Shown here: positions 1 through 4,965 of the stretch, piece by piece
Numbering within the stretch: the first letter of the stretch is position 1
Layout: every line of letters starts with the position of its first letter
Assembly (NCBI GenBank): GCA_032251145.1
Contig: JAVVER010000086.1
Span: 1-14,612 of the forward strand
DNA length: 14,612 nucleotides
Source: BRH-c54 sp032251145
Lineage (GTDB): Bacteria; Bacteroidota; Bacteroidia; Flavobacteriales_E; Vicingaceae
Reading direction: 5' to 3'
Notes under the pieces: generated by a model
The model's database searches: none
Seen by the model: only the letters and a program-made list of their open reading frames with translations
What the model was told of the DNA's origin: nothing
Program-made: the position numbers and the translations under genes

Positions 1-80
1 AATCAATATGTTGTACTATTGGTGTTTTATTAACAAAGGACTTTAAACAACTTCTCCATATAAATTAATGGAGCTGTCAT
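1..80 (-). pseudogene. Possible 5' end of a transporter/peptidase gene with an apparent frameshift; runs off the left edge
   Basis: Thirty-one bases after the ATP-grasp stop, an ATG at 80-78 (and a second, in frame, at 59-57, reading MEKLFKVLC) opens a short frame that stops at once. The +1 frame stays open from about position 46 to the window edge and reads KSFVNKTPIVQHID. If one A of the TTTAAA at 42-47 were absent, the two frames would join as MEKLFKSFVNKTPIVQHID. The KTPxVxQ string resembles the first residues of C39 peptidase domains in peptide-exporting ABC transporters, which cleave double-glycine leaders and would fit this operon. Only about 15 residues are visible, so both the frameshift and the family are tentative. 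A radical SAM/SPASM partner, usual in grasp-with-spasm clusters, is not recognisable here. Confidence 0.3.
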
Positions 81-111
81 TTTTTCTTTTTTTAATTCGA
101 AATTGCTTATT

Positions 112-1116
112 TCAGTTAATTTTTTTTTCATTGGTATTTTGATTTTTTAAATAGTTAGCTACTTTTTTTTCAAGATAGTAATTACAGGGTTTTGAAACCA
201 TGCCAAATTGTCCTCTAGGATTAACTTCTAAAAAGTAATAATTATTATCTTCTGTAGAATAAATTAAATCAATTGATGCATTTGTTAAATTCAATTTTTT
301 CATTAAAATTATAAGCTTATTTTCAACGTAAATAGGTAATTTATAAGAAACTGTTCTATTAGGTTTACTAGTGTCATAATCTCTAAAATCATTTTGAGTC
401 TTTTTGTTCTTTTGAGAAAAAATAGCCATAGAATAAAAAGTATTGTTTAAAAAAAATGTTCTTATCTCATATCTCTTTAATATGTTTTTCTGAAAAAGAC
501 TGGGCAAAAATTTATCTGGTAATAAATCAATATTTTCATTTGAAATAACCTTTGTTAACGATATAAACGAATATTTTTTATATTCAAGAAATAGAACTTC
601 AGTAATTGGTTTTGTAATAAGCTCTTTATGAAACTCCATAAATTTTTCAACACCAATCTTACTGTTTGTTATTATTGTCGGAGGAACATTTAATCCTATT
701 TCTTCAGCTAACTTAATGACATCTGTTTTTTTTAAATTTGTATTAAGCGGATAATCTACCCACTTTTTATGAGTTGTATTAAAACTTGTAAATAATGAAT
801 GACTTGTATTAGTCATTTCATTTGACATGTGTTTATCAAAATTTATGATTGAAATATTACTAGCATCACTCATAAAAGGAATCTTACTTGGTTTATACCA
901 TCTCCTATACCAAATAACATTTGCATTTTTGAAAAGTATTTCTATCTCACTATTATCAACCTTATTTTTATAACTATTTGTAATACTAAGACTCAATTCA
1001 ACTGTTTCTAAATCATTACTATTTAGTCGACAATAATCTTGGTTATAAAATTCTAGCCAATCAATAACTTCATTTGTTGTCATTTCATTTTCCTCATTAC
1101 TCAATATTAAAATCAT
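112..1116 (-). CDS. gwsG: ATP-grasp peptide maturase, grasp-with-spasm (graspetide ligase) type
   Basis: This is a 334-residue cytoplasmic ATP-grasp enzyme. Family members activate side-chain carboxylates of a precursor peptide with ATP and join them to Ser/Thr hydroxyls or Lys amines as macrocyclic esters or amides. The N-terminus (MILILSNEENEMTTNEVIDWL) and a Trp/Arg-rich VIWYRRWYKP segment near residue 70 are typical of the grasp-with-spasm branch. The ATP-grasp core follows: RYEIRTFF, the FRDYD segment, then the C-terminal FLEVNPRGQFGMVSKPCNYY, which holds the metal-binding Glu and Asn and the GQFG signature. Length is normal. The ATG at 1116 gives the expected start. It lies 80 bases downstream of the precursor gene, past a strong hairpin, so it is probably expressed below the precursor. 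The family call is firm; the cross-link pattern cannot be read from the sequence. Confidence 0.9.
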   Translation of the reverse strand: MILILSNEENEMTTNEVIDWLEFYNQDYCRLNSNDLETVELSLSITNSYKNKVDNSEIEILFKNANVIWYRRWYKPSKIPFMSDASNISIINFDKHMSNEMTNTSHSLFTSFNTTHKKWVDYPLNTNLKKTDVIKLAEEIGLNVPPTIITNSKIGVEKFMEFHKELITKPITEVLFLEYKKYSFISLTKVISNENIDLLPDKFLPSLFQKNILKRYEIRTFFLNNTFYSMAIFSQKNKKTQNDFRDYDTSKPNRTVSYKLPIYVENKLIILMKKLNLTNASIDLIYSTEDNNYYFLEVNPRGQFGMVSKPCNYYLEKKVANYLKNQNTNEKKIN

Positions 1117-1140
1117 AATTTTATAAAAATATATTAAACT

Positions 1141-1180
1141 AAAAAAAGCATTACCATAATTAAAAAATTATGATAATGCT
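1141..1180 (-). terminator. Attenuator or terminator hairpin between precursor and ATP-grasp genes
   Basis: The arms 1147-1161 and 1166-1180 form a 15-bp stem around a 4-base loop. The only imperfection becomes a G-U wobble when the minus strand is transcribed. Reading leftward, the stem is followed directly by six U residues (1141-1146), then AG and more U. This is an intrinsic terminator shape. Because the ligase follows in the same direction with no obvious promoter between, it most likely acts as a leaky terminator that keeps the precursor message abundant. It could also protect the 3' end of that message. Confidence 0.75.
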
Positions 1181-1196
1181 AAAATAATACAATCCT

Positions 1197-1364
1197 TTAA
1201 TCTTGATCTGGTTCAGTACCATCCGCTTCATTTCCCTCTTTTGCTGTACACATAAATGTAGAAATTGAAGTTGGCTGATCCCCTCCTTTTAGTTTAATTA
1301 ATTGACTATCTGACATTTTGTTGAATTTATCTTCATTCAACTTTTCAAAACTTAAATTTTTCAT
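1197..1364 (-). CDS. gwsA: Graspetide-type RiPP precursor peptide with double-glycine leader
   Basis: This 55-residue peptide begins MKNLSFEKLNEDKFNKM and has a leader ending in QLIKLKGG (GG at residues 27-28), the form recognised by C39-type leader peptidases. The 27-residue predicted core begins DQPTSISTFMCT and ends DGTEPDQD. Its Ser and Thr are concentrated in the first half (core positions 4, 5, 7, 8 and 12, plus 22). Its acids are concentrated in the second half (15, 18, 20, 23, 25, 27, plus Asp1). A hydroxyl-then-acid layout is what side-chain ester cyclisation by the adjacent ATP-grasp enzyme needs. One Lys (14) could form an amide and one Cys (11) is free. The ATG at 1364 is the only sensible start. 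The gene sits between the HTH regulator and the ligase. Size, leader and position make the call strong; the bioactivity is unknown. Confidence 0.88.
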   Translation of the reverse strand: MKNLSFEKLNEDKFNKMSDSQLIKLKGGDQPTSISTFMCTAKEGNEADGTEPDQD

Positions 1365-1456
1365 AACTTAAAATTTTAATTAATAATTTCCCTTAATTGG
1401 GTTTTTTGAATTTGTTAATGCGTTGCAACTTAATTAACAACTTCAAATTAACCACT
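1365..1456 (-). promoter_or_regulatory. Leader region of the precursor gene with a 29-bp dyad, candidate operator
   Basis: TTGTTAAT (1412-1419) and ATTAACAA (1433-1440) form an inverted repeat whose centre nearly coincides with a second palindrome, GTTGCAAC (1422-1429). Such nested symmetry suits a dimeric DNA-binding protein, and the HTH regulator is the adjacent gene. A weak -7-like TTAATTTG (minus strand, 1444-1451) lies just upstream, so a bound dimer would cover the start of transcription. No Shine-Dalgarno sequence precedes the ATG at 1364. The promoter is uncertain; the dyad is plain. Confidence 0.5.
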
Positions 1457-1494
1457 CTTCCGTCTCATTTGATGAGACGGAAGTATTTTTTTTT
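1457..1494 (+). terminator. Perfect 12-bp hairpin with T tract, rightward-facing, overlapping the regulator's 3' end
   Basis: CTTCCGTCTCAT (1457-1468) and ATGAGACGGAAG (1472-1483) pair perfectly around a 3-base loop. On the plus strand they are followed by TA and nine T residues. This is a textbook intrinsic terminator for rightward transcription, yet no plus-strand gene lies to its left. On the minus strand the same stem spans the stop codon of the HTH gene (TGA, 1467-1465) but has no U tract after it. There it could act as an RNA processing or stabilising stem between regulator and precursor. Confidence 0.6.
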
Positions 1495-1761
1495 ATAAAA
1501 ATTATTTTTTCCTCCTAAAATTTTCTTCATTTCGTTGGTTTCTAAGGTAACTTTTAATTTAAAATCATTTATATAGCTATAACAATTACTTGTTCTGTTG
1601 TATTTTATTTCTGCTCCATAAGCTTTTAATTTTTCCATATATCTAAACAAACATGCTCTTGATACATCCATACGCATAGCTAATTCTTCAGGTGTCCCTG
1701 TTCGGTTTTTTAAAATTAACTCATGTAAGGATATTAGTTTTTCAAATTCGCTTAATAACAT
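1465..1761 (-). CDS. Small helix-turn-helix regulator of the peptide cluster, with a GG motif near its C-terminus
   Basis: This 98-residue protein has a winged HTH of the HTH_11 kind: residues 20-60 run GTPEELAMRMDVSRACLFRY, then an AEIKYNRTSNCYSY wing. Similar small regulators accompany grasp-with-spasm and related peptide clusters in Bacteroidota, so local control of the precursor operon is the likely role. The tail is odd. ETNEMKKILGGK (residues 75-85) matches the pattern that ends double-glycine leader peptides. The last ten residues (YKKKYFRLIK) are encoded by the A tract and one arm of the 1457-1483 hairpin. The ATG at 1761 follows a good -7 box by about 40 bases. DNA binding is a confident call; target and ligand are inferred. 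Confidence 0.75.
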   Translation of the reverse strand: MLLSEFEKLISLHELILKNRTGTPEELAMRMDVSRACLFRYMEKLKAYGAEIKYNRTSNCYSYINDFKLKVTLETNEMKKILGGKNNFYKKKYFRLIK

Positions 1762-1800
1762 ATCACATATCTTTATAAATGTATTAAAGAAACATTAACA

Positions 1801-1808
1801 CAAATATA
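1801..1808 (-). promoter_or_regulatory. -7 promoter box of the HTH regulator
   Basis: The minus strand reads TATATTTG, a perfect match to the Bacteroidota -7 consensus TAnnTTTG. Transcription would begin near 1795, leaving a leader of about 35 bases. No clear TTG is seen at the -33 position; the spacer region leads into the dyad at 1828-1848. Confidence 0.55.
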
Positions 1809-1827
1809 ACAGGTTTATTTTGAAAAC

Positions 1828-1848
1828 ATTAGTACTTAAAGTACTAAT
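1828..1848. promoter_or_regulatory. Perfect 21-bp palindrome, candidate operator of the HTH regulator
   Basis: ATTAGTACTT and AAGTACTAAT are exact reverse complements around one central A. The element lies about 20 bases upstream of the -7 box of the regulator gene, where a bound dimer would cover the -33 region. Autoregulation is the natural reading. Its sequence differs from the 1412-1440 dyad, so the two may bind different proteins. Confidence 0.5.
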
Positions 1849-1943
1849 TTTATATGATATGAATTTAACCCAAGAAAGATAGATACTACACCAAAAACTA
1901 CATTAGAACATCTAACAAATCCATATGAAATATATTATTAGTT

Positions 1944-1966
1944 ACCCTAAAATGAAAAGAATTAAT
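1944..1966. repeat. 23-bp intergenic repeat, copy 1
   Basis: ACCCTAAAATGAA, then AAGAATTAAT, just past and overlapping the aroE stop codon. It matches 8054-8076 at 21 of 23 positions. Flanking bases are unrelated. The origin is unknown; it may be a fragment of a dispersed repeat family. Confidence 0.45.
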
Positions 1967-2702
1967 TACCTCCCCATATCTCCCATGCTTTTTCAGCTTG
2001 GAGTTTAAGCATTTGTTCTCCATTAATGGTTAATGCCCCTCTTTCTTTTCCTTCTTTTAAAAAAGCAGTTTCCGCAGGATTATAAACCAAATCGTACAAT
2101 AAATGATTGGGTGTTATGGCACTATAATTTAGTGGTGGTTTTTCTTCTACATTTGGGAAAGTACCTAATGGCGTAGTGTTTACTATTAATAAAAAGGAAA
2201 TTAATATGTTTTCATTCAGCTCATCATAACTCAACTGATTTTCTGCTTGTGGAGTTCTGGACACAAAGGCTGTAATAATTCCTAATTCATTTAACACATA
2301 TTCTACTGCTTTTGATGCTCCGCCTGTTCCTAAAATTAATGCTCGTTGGTGTTGGTTTTCTAAAAATGGTTTTAAGGATTGCTTAAATCCATACACATCG
2401 GTATTGTAGCCTTTCTTTTTTCCGGTTTGCTTATCTATATATATAGTATTAACCGCTCCTATTTTTTTAGCCTGTTCATCTATTTCATCTAAATAAGGTA
2501 TAATTTGTTCTTTATAAGGTATGGTTACATTTAGTCCACAAAGGTTGGGGTGTGCTGAAAAAAGGTCTTCTACTTGACTAATATCATTCAGCTCAAAATT
2601 TTCATACACCGCATCAATGTTTTCTCTTCTAAACTTATCTTCAAAATATTTTTTGGAAAATGAATGTGAAAGTGTTTTTCCTATTAGTCCGTATTGTTTC
2701 AT
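1962..2702 (-). CDS. aroE: Shikimate dehydrogenase (NADP+)
   Basis: This 246-residue cytoplasmic enzyme of the shikimate pathway reduces 3-dehydroshikimate to shikimate with NADPH, on the route to chorismate and aromatic amino acids. The N-terminal substrate domain opens GLIGKTLSHSFSKKYF, with the Ser-x-Ser shikimate site. NVTIPYKE (residues near 60) holds the catalytic Lys. GAVNTI and GYNTDVYGF follow, the latter with the substrate-contacting Asp. The nucleotide-binding loop is LGTGGASKAV near residue 125, and VNTTPLGTFPN and LVYNP are the usual C-terminal landmarks. NGEQMLKLQAEKAWEIW ends the protein. Length is slightly short for AroE but usual in Bacteroidota. The ATG at 2702 directly precedes the conserved start. 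It is a housekeeping gene, apparently unrelated to the neighbouring peptide cluster. Confidence 0.96.
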   Translation of the reverse strand: MKQYGLIGKTLSHSFSKKYFEDKFRRENIDAVYENFELNDISQVEDLFSAHPNLCGLNVTIPYKEQIIPYLDEIDEQAKKIGAVNTIYIDKQTGKKKGYNTDVYGFKQSLKPFLENQHQRALILGTGGASKAVEYVLNELGIITAFVSRTPQAENQLSYDELNENILISFLLIVNTTPLGTFPNVEEKPPLNYSAITPNHLLYDLVYNPAETAFLKEGKERGALTINGEQMLKLQAEKAWEIWGGN

Positions 2703-2862
2703 TAAAAGTTAGAAGTTAGTTTATGAGGTTAAAAGTTTATGAGTTTAGTTAATTTCTCGCAAAGACGCAAAGACGCAAAAAAATATTCGTAAATGGTTCT
2801 TCATTATTTTTTTGGTCTCTTCAAACATCAAACATCAAACATCAAACATCAAACCTAAAAAA
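2703..2862. repeat. Repeat-rich gap with GCAAAGAC and ATCAAAC tandem repeats
   Basis: The 160-base gap between aroE and the OmpA gene contains two short tandem arrays. GCAAAGAC occurs 2.6 times at 2759-2779, and ATCAAAC occurs in four full copies plus six bases at 2821-2854. Near-duplicates such as AGAAGTTAG and AGTTTATGAG surround them. There is no open frame of interest and no good terminator hairpin. From memory, similar low-complexity strings are common between genes in Bacteroidota; their role is unknown. Confidence 0.75.
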
Positions 2863-4866
2863 TCACTTTTCTACAACAATAAATTCTGTTCTTCTATTTT
2901 TAGCTCGTCCTTCTTCGGTATCGTTGGAAGCAATTGGTTGGGTTGAACCAAAACCTTTTGAAGATAATCTTGATGGGTCGATATCTTCTAACAGCAAGTA
3001 ATCATAAACAGCTTTGGCTCTTCTTTCTGACAACTCTAAATTATCTTGCGGATTACCCACATTATCGGTATGTCCGTTAATAGCAATTTTAACTGTTGGG
3101 TTGGTTTTTAGAAAATCTACAAACTCATTCAGCACCAACATAATTTTAGGTGTAATTTCATACGAATTAGTTGCAAAATTAATATCGTTAATGGTATGAG
3201 CTGAACCAACTTCTATAGGTTTAACTTCCATTTTTTTGGTTTGAATAGGTTTTCCAACCACAATTTCATTAGAAGAAATTAGCTGAGAAGTAAACGCATA
3301 TCCTTTCTTTTTAGCAGTAAGCATAATATCTTCATCTTTATCTACCCTAACAACTCCAACATAGGAACCTGTTTCTTTGTCAATGACAGCTTCCACTTCC
3401 TGATTGGTTTTAGTATTTTTAAGCATTACCTGAGCTCCTTCGGGAACTTTACCAGTGTTATCTAAAATTTCACCATTTATAAAAAGTACTTCTTCTGGTC
3501 GAGCTTCTTCGTATAATTCAAAAGAAAAAATATCTAGCTGTTTATCCTCACCCATAGAGCTGTAATAAGCATAATCTCCATCTTTACTAACCACAAAACC
3601 ATGCTCATCTTTTTCTGTATTAATAGGATAACCAATATTAATAGGTTTACTAAACTGACCCGTGGTTTCATTCATTTTAGAATAAAAAATATCATAACCA
3701 CCAACACCAATATGCTCGTTAGAAGAAAAATACAAGGTATAACTATCGGAATGCATAAATGGTGATTTTTCATCTCCTAGCGTATTTATAGGATAACCTA
3801 AATTTATAGGCTCTCCCCAAGAACCATCGGGTTGACGTTCTGATTTATAAATGTCCATATCTCCACCAAAAGGGTCAACCACTCTGGTAAAATAAAGTGT
3901 TTTATTATCGGATGAAATGGATGGCTGAGCTTCCCATGTTATTGGGGTATTAATGTGGCTACCAATAGACTCTAATTTTGACCATTCTCCATCTTTAAAT
4001 TCTGTAAAATAAATATCCGCATTATCAAACATTTGTCCTAAGCCTGCTCTGTTTTCGCCTCTGTATGGAATCACTTCCACCAAGGTAATAAAAAGCAACT
4101 TATTATCTACAGAAACACTTACTCCACCTTGATATTGTCCTAAATTAAATGGAGAAGGCATAGGCATTCCGCTGGTGAATTTGTTTGTTCCCATTTTTCT
4201 ACTCTGTACAAACACCTCTTTACTTCCTCCATCAAAAGAATTTTTATCTTCATGCGGCATATTTCGGGTGTAAAACAAAAACCTGTTATCGGGCGACAAC
4301 ATGGGTAAATATTCGTTGTGCTTACTAGATGGTCCTTCTAACTTAACCGGAGCAAAAGGAACAGTATCTTTTATGATTTTGAAATAGGTTTCAATATCTA
4401 CCAATCGTTCATTGGCATAACGCTCATCTTTTTTATAAGCATTTGGCGAAGCCATTATTTTTTGAAAATAAGGTTTAGCTTCGGCATATTGTCGTTGACC
4501 GAAATAATAATTCCCCAACTCCATAGCGTGGTAAAAATTTCGGTATTCCGGACAGATTTCAACAATCTTTTTCCAATAGTCTATCTTAATTTTGGTATAT
4601 TGTTGAATTCCAGAAGCACTACCTGAATTGTATGCTTTTTCTACACTTTTATCGGCAAGATTTGCCAACTCATCATAAGCTTCTATATAATTAGGGTCAA
4701 TTTTGGTGGCTTCTATTAATAAGGTCTTTTTATCATTAAACGAAGCTGTTCTGGCATTTTCGAAATATTTTACCGCTTTTTTTTTGGGTTCAGGACAATT
4801 TTCTTCCTGAGCATAAGCACCCAAAAAGCCCAAAATGGAAATTGCTAAAAATATATACTTGTTCAC
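2863..4866 (-). CDS. PorE-like OmpA-family outer-membrane protein (TPR, PD40 propeller, regulatory-like domain, OmpA)
   Basis: With the GTG at 4866 as start the protein has 667 residues and a clean signal peptide (NKYIFLAISILGFLGAYA). A TPR-like helical region follows (about 30-160, YFGQRQYAEAKPYFQKI). Next is a PD40/TolB-like beta-propeller (about 170-430) with repeats such as PMLSPDNRFLFYTR and PSISSDNKTLYFTR. A carboxypeptidase-regulatory-like fold comes next (about 455-530), then a peptidoglycan-binding OmpA domain (last 105 residues, INGHTDNVG, LSERRAKAVYDYL, GRAKNRRTEF). This order and size match PorE of the type IX secretion system, which tethers the machinery to peptidoglycan. Bacteroidota carry several paralogues, so PorE itself is not proven. 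A longer frame reaches a TTG at 4914, but that codon lies inside the 4894-4926 hairpin and would spoil the signal peptide. Confidence 0.88.
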   Translation of the reverse strand: MNKYIFLAISILGFLGAYAQEENCPEPKKKAVKYFENARTASFNDKKTLLIEATKIDPNYIEAYDELANLADKSVEKAYNSGSASGIQQYTKIKIDYWKKIVEICPEYRNFYHAMELGNYYFGQRQYAEAKPYFQKIMASPNAYKKDERYANERLVDIETYFKIIKDTVPFAPVKLEGPSSKHNEYLPMLSPDNRFLFYTRNMPHEDKNSFDGGSKEVFVQSRKMGTNKFTSGMPMPSPFNLGQYQGGVSVSVDNKLLFITLVEVIPYRGENRAGLGQMFDNADIYFTEFKDGEWSKLESIGSHINTPITWEAQPSISSDNKTLYFTRVVDPFGGDMDIYKSERQPDGSWGEPINLGYPINTLGDEKSPFMHSDSYTLYFSSNEHIGVGGYDIFYSKMNETTGQFSKPINIGYPINTEKDEHGFVVSKDGDYAYYSSMGEDKQLDIFSFELYEEARPEEVLFINGEILDNTGKVPEGAQVMLKNTKTNQEVEAVIDKETGSYVGVVRVDKDEDIMLTAKKKGYAFTSQLISSNEIVVGKPIQTKKMEVKPIEVGSAHTINDINFATNSYEITPKIMLVLNEFVDFLKTNPTVKIAINGHTDNVGNPQDNLELSERRAKAVYDYLLLEDIDPSRLSSKGFGSTQPIASNDTEEGRAKNRRTEFIVVEK

Positions 4867-4890
4867 CTTTTTCTTATTTAAAACCCTAAT

Positions 4891-4926
4891 AGAAAACCTG
4901 ACAGGCTTCAGCAACCTATCAGGTTT
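4891..4926 (-). terminator. Terminator-like hairpin after the AsmA-like gene
   Basis: The arms AAACCTGACAGG (4894-4905) and CCTATCAGGTTT (4915-4926) pair over 12 bp around a 9-base loop. The single mismatch becomes a G-U wobble in the minus-strand transcript. Leftward it ends in UUUUCU. It lies 40 bases past the stop of the AsmA-like gene and just before the OmpA gene, so it probably separates the two transcripts. Confidence 0.6.
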
Positions 4927-4965
4927 AATTTATTTCAATAATTAAACCAAAATGGTAAATTATTT

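Noticed and set aside
1418..1498. 26-codon plus-strand frame across the 1457-1483 hairpin
   Set aside because: It covers a dyad and a terminator stem and ends in codons made by the T tract, so it is most likely a by-product of these elements.
2821..2854. CRISPR-like array
   Set aside because: The 7-bp units are contiguous without spacers, so this is a simple tandem repeat.
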